Origin: an uncultured Bacteroidota bacterium
Lineage (GTDB): Bacteria > Bacteroidota > Bacteroidia > UBA4408
Reading direction: 5' to 3'
Length of the DNA stretch: 54,473 nt
Assembly: GCA_903831265.1 (NCBI GenBank)
Contig: CAIKXD010000328.1
Location: 1 to 54,473, forward strand
How positions within the stretch are numbered: the stretch's first letter is position 1; every line of letters starts with the position of its first letter. Made by a program: the position numbers and the translations under genes. The notes beneath the pieces were generated by a model, which was not told where the DNA came from, ran no database searches, and worked only from the letters and a program-made list of their open reading frames with translations. Below, piece by piece: positions 40,095 to 50,316 of the stretch.

Positions 40095-40868
40095 TTAAGA
40101 TAAAAATAGTTTTTCTTGTGATTCAAAATAGTTTATTGGATAATTTACTTGGGTTAAAAACAAACCTTGTGCAGGCACCGAAACGCCAGCTTTGCTTCTG
40201 TTTTTGCTCTCAATGATAGACTTAAAATGATTGATATCGTACTTTCCCTTACCCAAATCAACTAAACTTCCAACCACTGCGCGCACCATGTTTCTTAAAA
40301 AACGATTGGCCCGAATGGTAAAAACAAGTAAATCTCCTTTTTGTTCCCAATGTGCTTGTGTGATATGGCAATTATTAGTGAAAACCTGTGTGTTTGTTTT
40401 GCTGAAAGAAGTAAAGTCTTCATACTGCATTAATAATTTGCATCCTTCATTCATCACATCAAGATTTAACTCAGCCGCATTATACCAAGCATTTTTGATG
40501 AAAGGATTTTTCTTTTGTAAAATATAATATTCATAGGTTCTGCTTACTGCATCAAACCTACAATGCGCTTCATTACCTACTTTGAATAATTGAAATGCCG
40601 CAATACTCTCGGGTAGTACACGGTTTAATTTATACATAAATTCAGCTTCATTTTCAATAGGTGTGTTGCAGTCAAAATGTAGGTAGAACTCTTTTGCATG
40701 CACGCCAGTATCTGTTCTTCCACAGCCTAATGTATCGCCAACTAAATGGCAAAAAAGTTGCATTGTTTCTTGCAGTTTTTGTTGCACAGTTGAGGCATTA
40801 GGTTGTATTTGCCAACCACAATAAATGCTGCCCTCGTAAGCTATTTTTAAAAAATACCTGTAGTTCAT
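40095..40868 (-). CDS. truA: tRNA pseudouridine(38-40) synthase
   Basis: FLKIAYEGSIYCGWQIQPNASTVQQKLQ; GCGRTDTGVHAKEFYLHFD; RFLRNMVRAVVGSLVDLGKGK. Confidence 0.95.
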   Translation of the reverse strand: MNYRYFLKIAYEGSIYCGWQIQPNASTVQQKLQETMQLFCHLVGDTLGCGRTDTGVHAKEFYLHFDCNTPIENEAEFMYKLNRVLPESIAAFQLFKVGNEAHCRFDAVSRTYEYYILQKKNPFIKNAWYNAAELNLDVMNEGCKLLMQYEDFTSFSKTNTQVFTNNCHITQAHWEQKGDLLVFTIRANRFLRNMVRAVVGSLVDLGKGKYDINHFKSIIESKNRSKAGVSVPAQGLFLTQVNYPINYFESQEKLFLS

Positions 40869-40922
40869 TAAGCGGCCAAAGGTAAGCGAATTGCTTTTGA
40901 AATTAAAGCCCAATGCTATTTT

Positions 40923-41050
40923 TATACCGATTACACTTTCAATTTAGTTTAATTATGACATAGCCTTATTGTTCTAATTTCAATTATTATCGGCATTTAC
41001 CATTGCATATTTATTTTTTAGTTCGACCAAAAGTAAATGCAATTGGTATT
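40923..41050 (+). repeat. MITE-like dispersed repeat, copy 3
   Basis: TATACCGATTACACTTTCAATTTAGTTTAATT...TTATCGGCATTTACCATTGC...TGCAATTGGTATT. Confidence 0.75.
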
Positions 41051-41255
41051 AATTAAGCTGAGCCTTTTTATTTATGTTAATGATACGATATTTTTGACTT
41101 TTACTGTTCTTAAGCTGTTTTTGATTTAGATTGTTGCAGCTGTCATAAAAAAATTTAAACCCGCATGTTTTAGTGAATCAAGATTATTTTTCTGCTGATG
41201 CATGTATTATGCATTATTCAAATACATTTGTTTCACTAATTTAATTAAGATAATT

Positions 41256-41981
41256 ATGTCAAAAAGCATTTCATTTTGTAAATTTAATATCACGAGCAAA
41301 GCTTATATTTTATGTTGTTTTTTATTAATATTGGTTAATCAAGTATTTGCACAAGATAATTGTCAAAGAGTGCCTTTAGCAATAAGTTACAATTTTAAAC
41401 CATTGCTTTTAAACGATACTGCTTATGCTTACAAATTAAAACACAAAATTAAGTTTGAAGTATTCAAATTTTACATATCAAAAATTACCTTAATAAAATC
41501 AAACCAAGTTGTATGGCAAGAGGATAATAGTTTTCATTTGATAGATATTGAAGAAAATGATTCAAGTGCATTATGTTTAGAAATTCCTGAAGATACTGAA
41601 TTTGATGCCATACAATTTAATTTAGGAATAGATAGCTTAACAAATGTTTCGGGCGCTTTGGGCGGCGATTTAGATCCTACCAAAGGCATGTATTGGACTT
41701 GGCAAAATGGATATGTAAATTTTAAATTGCAAGGCACATCAGATCTTTGCAACAATCCAAAAAATGAATTTGAGTTTCACTTGGGAGGATATTTAAAACC
41801 ATTTAATAATTTACAACATATAAAATTGATGGTGAGCAACAGCAATAAATTTAGTATTTCTTTTAATATGGAACAATTTGTTAATGGGCTTGATTTAGAG
41901 AACATCAATCATATTATGTCGCCAAGCGCTATTGCCACAGAACTTGCGCAATCAGCCGCTAAATGTTTTAGCATCAAGTAA
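41256..41981 (+). CDS. MbnP family protein
   Basis: KFEVFKFYISKITLI...FHLIDIEENDSSALCLEIPEDTEFDAIQFNLGIDSLTNVSGALGGDLDPTKGMYWTWQNGYVNFKLQG is the MbnP pattern; preceding gene of a di-heme peroxidase. Confidence 0.85.
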   Translation: MSKSISFCKFNITSKAYILCCFLLILVNQVFAQDNCQRVPLAISYNFKPLLLNDTAYAYKLKHKIKFEVFKFYISKITLIKSNQVVWQEDNSFHLIDIEENDSSALCLEIPEDTEFDAIQFNLGIDSLTNVSGALGGDLDPTKGMYWTWQNGYVNFKLQGTSDLCNNPKNEFEFHLGGYLKPFNNLQHIKLMVSNSNKFSISFNMEQFVNGLDLENINHIMSPSAIATELAQSAAKCFSIK

Positions 41982-43009
41982 TGATTAAATATTTTTTTGT
42001 TTTAATTTGTTTGGTTTTCGCTCAATTGATTGAGCAAAATGATTTATTTGATACACCCAAAAACTGGCCAGCGCCTTTTTATGATTTCGAAAAAAATAAA
42101 TTAACTAAAGAAAAAATATTACTTGGAAGGGTATTATTTTACGATCCAATTTTATCAAAGGATAGCACTATATCATGCAACAGTTGTCATTCTCCTTTTT
42201 CGGCATTTACTCATGTAGATCATGCATTAAGCCATGGTATTCATGATAGCGTGGGAACAAGAAACTCGCCAGCTTTAATGAATTTGGCCTGGCAAAAAAA
42301 ATTTATGTGGGATGGTGCCATTAATAATTTAGATATGCAATCGCTTGCACCTATTAGTCATCCAGCCGAAATGGGAAGTAGTATGAATGATGTAGTAATT
42401 AAATTAAATCGAAATAAGATATACAAGAAATTATTTAATAATGCTTTTAAAGATAGTATAGCAACAGGCGAACACACCTTAAAAGCCATCGCACAATTTA
42501 TGCTTACGCTAGTTAGCTCTAATTCAAAATATGATAAAGTAATGAGTAATAAAGCGGAGTTTACTGTTCAAGAGCAAAATGGATATCAAATATTTAAAAG
42601 TAATTGTGCAGCTTGTCATACAGAGCCATTGTTTACGAATGGTGAATTTGCCAATAATGGGCTGCCTCTAGATTCATTACTCCATGATAAAGGAAGAATG
42701 CGCATCACACAAAAAAAAGAAGATGCCTATCAATTTAAAGTGCCAACCTTAAGAAATATTGAATTCTCTTATCCATACATGCATGATGGGCGTTTTAAAA
42801 AGTTGAATGAAGTGTTAAATCACTATGCAAATGGCATTAAAAAGAGTGAAACTTTAGATGCGAAACTGCAAAATGGAATTGTTTTAAATTCCAACCAAAA
42901 AGTAGATTTGATTGCTTTTTTATTAACGCTTTCTGATAAAGAGTTTTTGTTTGATAAAAAGTTTTCTTACCCGATGGAAGAAATTAAAACACTAACACTA
43001 AGTCATTAG
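41981..43009 (+). CDS. Di-heme cytochrome c peroxidase family (MbnH/MauG-like)
   Basis: Two CxxCH motifs: CNSCHSPFSAFTH and CAACHTEPLFTNGEFANNGL; VPTLRNIEFSYPYMHDGRFKKLNEVLNHY. Confidence 0.92.
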   Translation: MIKYFFVLICLVFAQLIEQNDLFDTPKNWPAPFYDFEKNKLTKEKILLGRVLFYDPILSKDSTISCNSCHSPFSAFTHVDHALSHGIHDSVGTRNSPALMNLAWQKKFMWDGAINNLDMQSLAPISHPAEMGSSMNDVVIKLNRNKIYKKLFNNAFKDSIATGEHTLKAIAQFMLTLVSSNSKYDKVMSNKAEFTVQEQNGYQIFKSNCAACHTEPLFTNGEFANNGLPLDSLLHDKGRMRITQKKEDAYQFKVPTLRNIEFSYPYMHDGRFKKLNEVLNHYANGIKKSETLDAKLQNGIVLNSNQKVDLIAFLLTLSDKEFLFDKKFSYPMEEIKTLTLSH

Positions 43010-43058
43010 AAAGTAAAATTCAACTCCAATATTTTTAATTAACCGAACAAATATTAAA

Positions 43059-43631
43059 ATGAGCTTAACTTATACTGAGGGTAATATCTTTGAAAAGCAA
43101 AACTACACACAAAATCAATTGCCAAAAGGCGATTATGAAAATTGCACTTTTTTAAATTGCGATTTTTCTTCAAGCAATTTATCAGGCATCAATTTTATCA
43201 ATAGCGATTTTAAGTATTGTAATTTAAGCTTAGCAAAAATCAATCAGGCTTCTTTTAGAAATGTAAAATTCGAAAATTGTAAAATGCTGGGCCTGCATTT
43301 TGAATATTGTAATGATTTTTTATTTGAAGTTAATTTCCAAAATTGTTTGCTCAATTTAAGTTCGTTTTACAAGTTAAAAATGAAGAAAACTAAATTCGCT
43401 CAATGCGAAATGCATGAGGTGGATTTTACGCAAACAGATCTTAATTTGGCAATATTTGATGAGTGCGATTTGATGGGTTCCACATTTGAACAAACTAATT
43501 TAGAGAAAGCCGATTTGCGTGGGGCACATCATTTTTCGATTGACCCTGAATTGAATAAAATTAAAAAAGCAAAGGTTACTCAGGCTAGTTTAGCTGGCTT
43601 TTTAGATAAGTATGATTTGGTGATTGAGTAA
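43059..43631 (+). CDS. Pentapeptide repeat protein (Qnr-like)
   Basis: Repeated A(D/N)LXX pattern: CTFLNCDFSSSNLSGINFINSDFKYCNLSLAKINQASFRNVKFENCKM... Confidence 0.88.
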   Translation: MSLTYTEGNIFEKQNYTQNQLPKGDYENCTFLNCDFSSSNLSGINFINSDFKYCNLSLAKINQASFRNVKFENCKMLGLHFEYCNDFLFEVNFQNCLLNLSSFYKLKMKKTKFAQCEMHEVDFTQTDLNLAIFDECDLMGSTFEQTNLEKADLRGAHHFSIDPELNKIKKAKVTQASLAGFLDKYDLVIE

Positions 43632-43716
43632 TTAAAATTATAAAGTATTGCCAATAAATTTTAAAGTTAGCAGGTTCTCAATTATTAATGAAGTGCCAAA
43701 ATATTGATGGCTAAAC

Positions 43717-43737
43717 AAAAAATACTCAGTATTTTTT
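43717..43737 (+). terminator. Possible terminator downstream of pentapeptide gene
   Basis: AAAAAATACT-C-AGTATTTTTTT, short stem with T-tract. Confidence 0.4.
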
Positions 43738-43819
43738 TATTTTTGGTGCAATATTTGCTAGCACGCCAACAAAATTTTATTAATTTCGCTTTCTTTAAAA
43801 TATTTTAAAATTATCAAAT

Positions 43820-44875
43820 ATGAAAATAAAACAATTATTATTATTCTCCACACTCGCCTTATTTAGCGCAGTGGCCGGAGCTCAAACAAAAGACAAAACA
43901 AAAGCAAAAATGGAAAAAGATTTCTTAGAAAAACAAGCAGATGGAATTTACGCTCATATCAATACAAACAGAGGCGATATATTCTTAATGCTAGAAATGA
44001 AAAAAACACCAATGACAGTGGCTAACTTTGTGGGGTTGGCCGAAGGTAAAATTGCAAATAACAAAAAAGCTGCAGGAGTGCCATTTTATGATGGATTAAA
44101 ATTCCATAGAGTAATTCCAAATTTTATGATTCAAGGTGGATGTCCACTTGGCACTGGTTCTGGTGATCCAGGATATAAGTTTGATGATGAAATTGACTCT
44201 ACACTTAAACACACAGGCCCAGGAATTTTATCTATGGCTAATTCTGGTCCAGGAACAAACGGAAGTCAGTTTTTTATTACACATGTTAAAACCGATTGGT
44301 TAGATGGTAAACACACCGTATTTGGTCATGTTATTGATGGGCAAGACGTAGTAAATAAAATTCAAGGAAACGACACTTTAAATAGCTTAACAATATTAAG
44401 AAAAGGTGCCGAAGCGCAAGCTTTTGATGCACCTGCTGTATTTACAAAAACACAAGCAGTTGCTAAAGAAAAAGCTGCTGAAAAACAAAAAGCAGAATTA
44501 GCTGCTGTTGAAAAGGCACTTAACGATAATTACAAGGATGCTAAAGTAACTCCAAGTGGATTAAGATACATTATGCAAACCGAAGGTACAGGCGCAAGTC
44601 CAATTGCCACAAGTAAAGTAACTGTGCATTATACCGGTACCCTATTAGCAAATGGTAAAAAGTTTGATAGTTCAGTTGATCGTGGACAACCGGCTACCTT
44701 TGGTTTAAATCAAGTAATTAAAGGTTGGACAGAAGGCATACAATTAATGAAAGTAGGAGGGAAGTGTAAATTTATTATCCCTAGCGATTTAGCCTATGGC
44801 GACCAGGGTTACCCGGGTGTTATTCCACCAAAATCATGGTTGGTATTTGATGTGGAATTAATTAGTTTTGAGTAA
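43820..44875 (+). CDS. Fused cyclophilin-FKBP peptidylprolyl isomerase
   Basis: Cyclophilin: FHRVIPNFMIQGGCPLGTGSGDPGYKFDDE, GPGTNGSQFFITHVKTDWLDGKHTVFGHV; FKBP: VTVHYTGTLLANGKKFDSSVDRGQPATFGLNQVIKGWTEGIQLMKVGGKCKFIIPSDLAYG. Confidence 0.95.
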   Translation: MKIKQLLLFSTLALFSAVAGAQTKDKTKAKMEKDFLEKQADGIYAHINTNRGDIFLMLEMKKTPMTVANFVGLAEGKIANNKKAAGVPFYDGLKFHRVIPNFMIQGGCPLGTGSGDPGYKFDDEIDSTLKHTGPGILSMANSGPGTNGSQFFITHVKTDWLDGKHTVFGHVIDGQDVVNKIQGNDTLNSLTILRKGAEAQAFDAPAVFTKTQAVAKEKAAEKQKAELAAVEKALNDNYKDAKVTPSGLRYIMQTEGTGASPIATSKVTVHYTGTLLANGKKFDSSVDRGQPATFGLNQVIKGWTEGIQLMKVGGKCKFIIPSDLAYGDQGYPGVIPPKSWLVFDVELISFE

Positions 44876-44897
44876 TAAGGTATAAATATATTTTTAG

Positions 44898-44924
44898 AAG
44901 GCGGTGTAATTACCGCCTTTTTTT
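44898..44924 (+). terminator. Rho-independent terminator after the PPIase gene
   Basis: AAGGCGGTGTAATTACCGCCTTTTTTT. Confidence 0.85.
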
Positions 44925-45412
44925 ATGGATTGCTTTTTGTTTTAACCTATTTTAAGCACACCATTAAATCACAACAATTAGTTGACTTAAAATAGTATTT
45001 ATTGTTCAATATTTTTGCCAACTACTTTCAATTTAATATTTAGCTAATGTCATCAAATAAACCAAATTACCCGCGTATGCTTAATCTTATTGATGAGGTT
45101 TTTGCCACGCGCAATGATCCTGATCAAATACAAGTTACAGCGCAAGAAATGATTAAATTAAACCAAATTCATCAAAGCTGTTTAAGCGAATTGGCCGATG
45201 ATAAAGGTCCTTTAATTTGGGTGTTAATGATTCCCACAACAATTGCAATTATGCAAGATTTTTTAAATGATAAAATCACTGAAAAAGAACTGTTAGATAA
45301 TACACCAATCAACACAACTTACGAAGCAATTTATTTGTGCTCTGCTACAACACTTCCCGAACATAGAAACTTTGGTAAAACAAAACAATTATGTTTAAAC
45401 AGCATTAAAGAA

Positions 45413-46755
45413 GGTAGTGTTCAAAAAAGTGTGTATTTCAATGAAACGATTTAATAATTTTCTTTTGAAGGAAGCCTAGTTTAATAAACTAAGGCTTCGC
45501 TTCTCAAGATGTTTTTCCTTTTGCAAATATATTCATTTTTAAAATAATTTAGTTTCATAAATAAATTGGTAAATTGGCTTATTGTATTCAGTTCTTCTTG
45601 AAGCTACACTTGCTATTAAGAACACAACAGATTCTGGGCTAGGCATTGCACTTCTCATCCTTAATGTTCTTTTATAATTTCTATTCAACCTTTCTATCCA
45701 GTTTGTTGTGTAAATCATTCTTCTTATTTCATGATGATAATTAAAGTAGTTAAAGTAGAGTTTATACCGCGGTTCTAAATAGATTTTTAAACTTGGATAT
45801 TTTTTCATCCATTTTTGCACAAACATTGTAAATCTATTATGTCCTATTTCTGGTGTGTCACTCGGGTTGCTTGGATCAAATACGACTCTTAGCTCCTGGG
45901 CTATTTGCTCTTTGTCTGCTGGCTTCACTTTTGAGAGAATATTTCTAGTTAAATGAACTGTACAAAGTTGTACTGTAGCCATAGGAAAGACTTCAGCAAT
46001 TACATTTTCTATGCCCTTTAAACCATCGCAAACAACCAAGTTTACAGTCTCTAAGCCTCTCTTTCTTAGTGCTTCAAAGGCATCTCTCCAATTTGAAGAG
46101 CCTTCATTTGGGTGATTTACAATTGCTAATACTTCACGAGTTCTATCCTCTTTTACAGCTAAAATTGTATAATAGGCTTCGCTACTTACTTCATCTATTC
46201 TCCTGGTATGCCAATAAGTTGCATCTATATAAATTATTGGATACCGCTTTTCCAAGTCTCTTTCTAGCCAGCTATTAATATCAGATCTTGCCGTGCTCAT
46301 CATGTTGCTGATTGATGATTTGCTATAATGATGACCGTATATTTTATCAAACAAACCACCTATTTGCTCTGTTGTGAGCCCCGAAGAGTATAACTCATAG
46401 GCCAATGTTTTAACCTCTTCGTTTTGATCTTTTATTAATGCTAAAATTAATGGGTAAAAATTATGATGTCGACTTCTTGGTATAACTAATTCTAGTTTAC
46501 CGCCATGTCCTAATACGCTGCTGTAGCGATAACCATTTGCCACATCTGAGTTTAAATTATTAAATTCATCACGTTCTGAACGCATTATACTTTCTAAGGA
46601 AAGTTTTAATAATTCCTGATAGCCATTTTTTCCATTTGCTATCTCGTCTAAAATTTCTGTAATTTGTGTTTGTGTAAAGTTCATATTTTTCAATTTTTGG
46701 GGTTCAATACAAAAATCGTCTTTTTTGAGCTTTACACACTTTTTTGTACAGTATC
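45413..46755 (-). mobile_element. Complete IS256-family insertion sequence, 1343 bp, with TIRs and 8-bp TSD
   Basis: Left end GGTAGTGTTCAAAAAAGTGTGTA (45413-45435); right end reverse complement GATACTGTACAAAAAAGTGTGTA (46733-46755), 20/23 identical; flanked by TTAAAGAA at 45405-45412 and 46756-46763. Confidence 0.92.
45539..46693 (-). CDS. IS256-family (mutator-type) transposase
   Basis: YPIIYIDATYWHTRRIDEVSSEAYYTILAVKEDRTREVLAI; LVVCDGLKGIENVIAEVFPMATVQLCTVHLTRNIL; YTTNWIERLNRNYKR. Confidence 0.95.
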   Translation of the reverse strand: MKNMNFTQTQITEILDEIANGKNGYQELLKLSLESIMRSERDEFNNLNSDVANGYRYSSVLGHGGKLELVIPRSRHHNFYPLILALIKDQNEEVKTLAYELYSSGLTTEQIGGLFDKIYGHHYSKSSISNMMSTARSDINSWLERDLEKRYPIIYIDATYWHTRRIDEVSSEAYYTILAVKEDRTREVLAIVNHPNEGSSNWRDAFEALRKRGLETVNLVVCDGLKGIENVIAEVFPMATVQLCTVHLTRNILSKVKPADKEQIAQELRVVFDPSNPSDTPEIGHNRFTMFVQKWMKKYPSLKIYLEPRYKLYFNYFNYHHEIRRMIYTTNWIERLNRNYKRTLRMRSAMPSPESVVFLIASVASRRTEYNKPIYQFIYETKLF

Positions 46756-46882
46756 TTAAAGAAATTCAAAGCACCAATCTTATTACACATTTATTTGTTT
46801 GGCCTTTCACCAAAGAAGGAAGAGCACTTGCAACAACGATTACAAATGCTACTTCCTTAAAATTATTGATAAAATAAAATAC

Positions 46883-49800
46883 CTATTTTCCTTTCCAATT
46901 TGGCAATCTGCCGGGGGTGTAGGGTGCATTATTTTGTTCTAAAGTGGCTTCCACTTTTTTAATGGAGTCATCAACTTCTTTAATAGAAATTAAAATTGCA
47001 CTAAATTGTGATGCAGCTATTTCATAACTTTTCATGAAGGTTTGTGTTGGCGCTGCGCTTACATTCCAAAGTGTATATTCCATGCTGCCAACACGTCCGT
47101 TAATTGATGGAATTGTTTCAAATTCGCGATTTGCTAGTGTGCCATCTCCATTCATCTCAGTATTAATGTCAACTAATTTTTTATCAATTGCCAATAGCGC
47201 TGCAGGTAAGTTTTCTAATTTTTGTGGTGCTTCATTCACCGCTGATTTAATATATTTCATTTTATTACTTAGCTCTGCTCTGTAGCTATCAGCTGCGCCA
47301 ACTGCTCTTCTTAGCTCACTTATTTTTTTGCAAAATTCGGTGAGTTGTTTTTTTTCTGATTGAGCTATTAGATCGGCATTCAATAATTTAGTATTAAACG
47401 AAACCGGTGGAACAATTTCAGTAATTATACCATCTTCAAATTTACTTAAAGAAACTTTATAAGCACCTGGCATGGCTAAATATCCGTTTTCTAATTGATC
47501 ATATGGATTGCTTGGATCTGGTGTATGGAAACTTATCGGTCCTGCTGAAGCATATCTTAAATCCCACACAATTCTGTTTAAACCTTTCTTGGCTCCTGTC
47601 TTTAATTTTCGAACTGCAGCACCACTTTCATCAGTAATTGTAAATATTAAATAGGGTTCTGCTTGCGTATCTTCCATCCTTAAACTATCAATACTTGGAT
47701 AAAAAACAGAAGCACCTTTTTTTATTTTTTCTTTTTCTGCAGCCTGACGTTTTTCTTTGATTGTTTTAATATCATGTTTTAAGTAATAGGTAAAAACTGC
47801 ACCTATAGCAGGGTTAGGTGTAGCAAAAAAACTTTCGCCCTGAAACCCTTTTAAAGGGCCACCCCACTTGCGCCATTCGTTGTACATTAATGCATCTTTT
47901 ACTGGTAATATCAAGGCTTCCTTTTGAAATGCTTCTGCGCTGATGTTTCTTAAAGCACTATAATCACCTAAAATGTAAAAACCTCTTCCAAAAGTGGCTA
48001 CAACTAAATCATTTTCTCTTTTTTGAATAGCAATATCTCTAATAGCAGTAGTAGGTAAACCACCTTTTAATTGTATCCATTGATTGCCTCCATCAAGGGT
48101 AAAAAACAACCCAAATTCAGTACCTGCAAATAATAAATTACGATTAATATGATCTTCTTCTAAGCTATATACACTGCCTCTTACAGGTAAATCACCATGT
48201 TTAGGAAGCCATGTTTTTCCACCATCAACACTTTTAAAAATATAAGGTTTAAAATCGCCATAACGATGATGGTTAAAGGCCGCATAAAAAACATTTTTAT
48301 CATGCTTTGATGCAATAATTTGATTCACATAAGTGTTTTTAGGAGCACCAGGAATATTGTCAATTTTTGTCCAAGTTTTTCCACCATCATTGGTAACATG
48401 TATTAAGCCATCATCTGTTCCAACCACTAAAGTATTTTCATCAAAATAACTTTCGGCCACGGTAACTAACTGTCCATAAAAATCTGTTGATTGATTTTTT
48501 GCAACGGCATCAACACTCCAAACTTTACCCATCATTGGTAATTTATTTCTATCTAATTGACGGGAGAGATCTTCGCTAATGCAAGTCCAAGAATTACCTT
48601 TGTCATCGCTTTTAAATAATTTATTGGCCCCAAAATAAATACGTGTATGCTTGTGCGATGATACTAATAAAGGGCTGTCCCAATTCCAACGATAGGCCTT
48701 TTCATTGGCGCCTTCAATTGGTTTTATATCCATCAATTCACCAGTTTTTTTATCAAATCTACCCAAACCTCCATATTGCGATTGACAATAAACAGTGTTT
48801 GGATCTTCAGGATCTACTTGCGATTCAAAGCCATCGCCTTCTTGTGTAAAAAACCAATCAGCATTTGTTATACCGTTAGCATTAATTGTTCTCGAAGGTC
48901 CGCCAAGTGAATTGTTATCTTGTGTACCTCCATACACATTGTAAAATGGCATCGCATTATCAACGGCAACTTTGTAAAACTGTGTAATGGGTAAATTGGC
49001 TTTAAATTCCCAATTGTCGCCAAAGTCATAGGTTTCGTATACACCGCCATCGCAGCCAGTAAGCAAATGTTCTGTATCAATTGGATCTATCCATAGGGCG
49101 TGATTATCTACATGCTTATATTTCTCTCCAATTTTATTAAATGTTTTACCGCCATCCTTTGATACCATTACCCAAAAGTCAACGTAAAAAACTTTATTCA
49201 CCTCTTTGGGATCGCAAAATATTTCACCATAATAATTGCCAGCAGTATTATTGTCGCACATTTTTGTCCAGCTAGAACCTCTATCTGTGCTGCGAAAAAC
49301 ACCTCCACTTTTTCCACTTGCCTCAATAATCGCATAAACGTAATCAGGATTGGCAGGGGAAATGCTAATTCCAATTCTTCCCTTATCGCCTGCAGGAAGT
49401 CCGTTAGATAGGGTGTCCCAAGTTAAACCACCATCATTACTTTTGTATAAATTTGATTCAGGTCCTCCACTAATGTAAGAGTATCCTTGTCGAAATCTTT
49501 GATGCGCCGAAGCATACAAAATATTACTGTAGCGCGGATCAATATGTATTTCATTAAAGCCTGTATACTCACTTACAGTTAATATTTTTTTCCACGATTG
49601 GCCACCATCTGTTGTTTTGTAAATACCTCTATCACCACCTTTGCTCCATAATGGGCCATAGGCAGCCACATAAACAATATCAGAATTTTTTGGATCTACT
49701 TTTATCATGCCGGTATGTTCAGAATTCTTAAGTCCCATGTTTTTCCATGATTTTCCACCATCTGTCGATTTGTAAACTCCATCTCCATAGGAAGCACTTC

Positions 49801-50170
49801 TTTGATTATTATTTTCACCGGAACCAACCCAAATTACATTAGTATTATTGGGGTCGTAAACTACACAGCCAATTGAAAAGGAACCTTCACTCTCAAAAAC
49901 AGGGTCATAGGTAATTCCCCCATTTACAGTTTTCCAAACACCTCCTGCAGCGGCAGCCACAAAATATTCTTTTGAGTTGTTCGGATTTACAGCTAAATCT
50001 ACTACTCTTCCCGAAGTTAAAGCAGGACCTATACTTCTAAATTTTAAACCATTAAAAGTTTCCGATTTTAATAAATTATTTTTATTGTTAATGCTAACTG
50101 CCTTGGTTTGAGCCTTTGTTGCAGCTACTTGAAATAAAAATAAAAATAAAAAAGAGGCAATATTTTTCAT
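46883..50170 (-). CDS. Secreted VPS10/sortilin-like BNR-repeat beta-propeller protein
   Basis: Signal peptide; repeated Asp-box/BNR motifs (STDGGKSWKNMG, TTDGGQSWKKI, SNDGGLTWDTL, STDRGSSWTKM, SVDGGKTWLPK). Confidence 0.9.
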   Translation of the reverse strand: MKNIASFLFLFLFQVAATKAQTKAVSINNKNNLLKSETFNGLKFRSIGPALTSGRVVDLAVNPNNSKEYFVAAAAGGVWKTVNGGITYDPVFESEGSFSIGCVVYDPNNTNVIWVGSGENNNQRSASYGDGVYKSTDGGKSWKNMGLKNSEHTGMIKVDPKNSDIVYVAAYGPLWSKGGDRGIYKTTDGGQSWKKILTVSEYTGFNEIHIDPRYSNILYASAHQRFRQGYSYISGGPESNLYKSNDGGLTWDTLSNGLPAGDKGRIGISISPANPDYVYAIIEASGKSGGVFRSTDRGSSWTKMCDNNTAGNYYGEIFCDPKEVNKVFYVDFWVMVSKDGGKTFNKIGEKYKHVDNHALWIDPIDTEHLLTGCDGGVYETYDFGDNWEFKANLPITQFYKVAVDNAMPFYNVYGGTQDNNSLGGPSRTINANGITNADWFFTQEGDGFESQVDPEDPNTVYCQSQYGGLGRFDKKTGELMDIKPIEGANEKAYRWNWDSPLLVSSHKHTRIYFGANKLFKSDDKGNSWTCISEDLSRQLDRNKLPMMGKVWSVDAVAKNQSTDFYGQLVTVAESYFDENTLVVGTDDGLIHVTNDGGKTWTKIDNIPGAPKNTYVNQIIASKHDKNVFYAAFNHHRYGDFKPYIFKSVDGGKTWLPKHGDLPVRGSVYSLEEDHINRNLLFAGTEFGLFFTLDGGNQWIQLKGGLPTTAIRDIAIQKRENDLVVATFGRGFYILGDYSALRNISAEAFQKEALILPVKDALMYNEWRKWGGPLKGFQGESFFATPNPAIGAVFTYYLKHDIKTIKEKRQAAEKEKIKKGASVFYPSIDSLRMEDTQAEPYLIFTITDESGAAVRKLKTGAKKGLNRIVWDLRYASAGPISFHTPDPSNPYDQLENGYLAMPGAYKVSLSKFEDGIITEIVPPVSFNTKLLNADLIAQSEKKQLTEFCKKISELRRAVGAADSYRAELSNKMKYIKSAVNEAPQKLENLPAALLAIDKKLVDINTEMNGDGTLANREFETIPSINGRVGSMEYTLWNVSAAPTQTFMKSYEIAASQFSAILISIKEVDDSIKKVEATLEQNNAPYTPGRLPNWKGK

Positions 50171-50316
50171 TTGTTTTGCTTGTTTTGAAGTTGTTTAGAG
50201 CGTGAATTAAATTGATTTGTGTATGTTAATTATGTTGCAAAGTCAATGATAGTTAGTCTTGTAGCTTATTATTTATATAATTTTTATAGCCGCTATCAAA
50301 GTTGCCGAATTAGGTG

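Larger units (their letters stand above)
45047..46877 (+). pseudogene. IS256-interrupted gene (GNAT-like acetyltransferase candidate); 5' part 45047-45412, 3' part 46764-46877
   Basis: Deleting 45413-46763 (IS plus one TSD copy) fuses ...LCLNSIKE to IQSTNLITHLFVWPFTKEGRALATTITNATSLKLLIK* in frame, giving 159 aa. Confidence 0.88.

Noticed and set aside
45413-45454. Last 13 codons of the ORF-track CDS 45047-45454
   Set aside because: They are IS256 terminal sequence, not native gene sequence.
45470-45497. GAAGCCTAGTTTAATAAACTAAGGCTTC stem considered as a terminator of the 45047 gene
   Set aside because: It lies inside the IS256 element, so it belongs to the IS (possibly its transposase terminator), not to the host gene.
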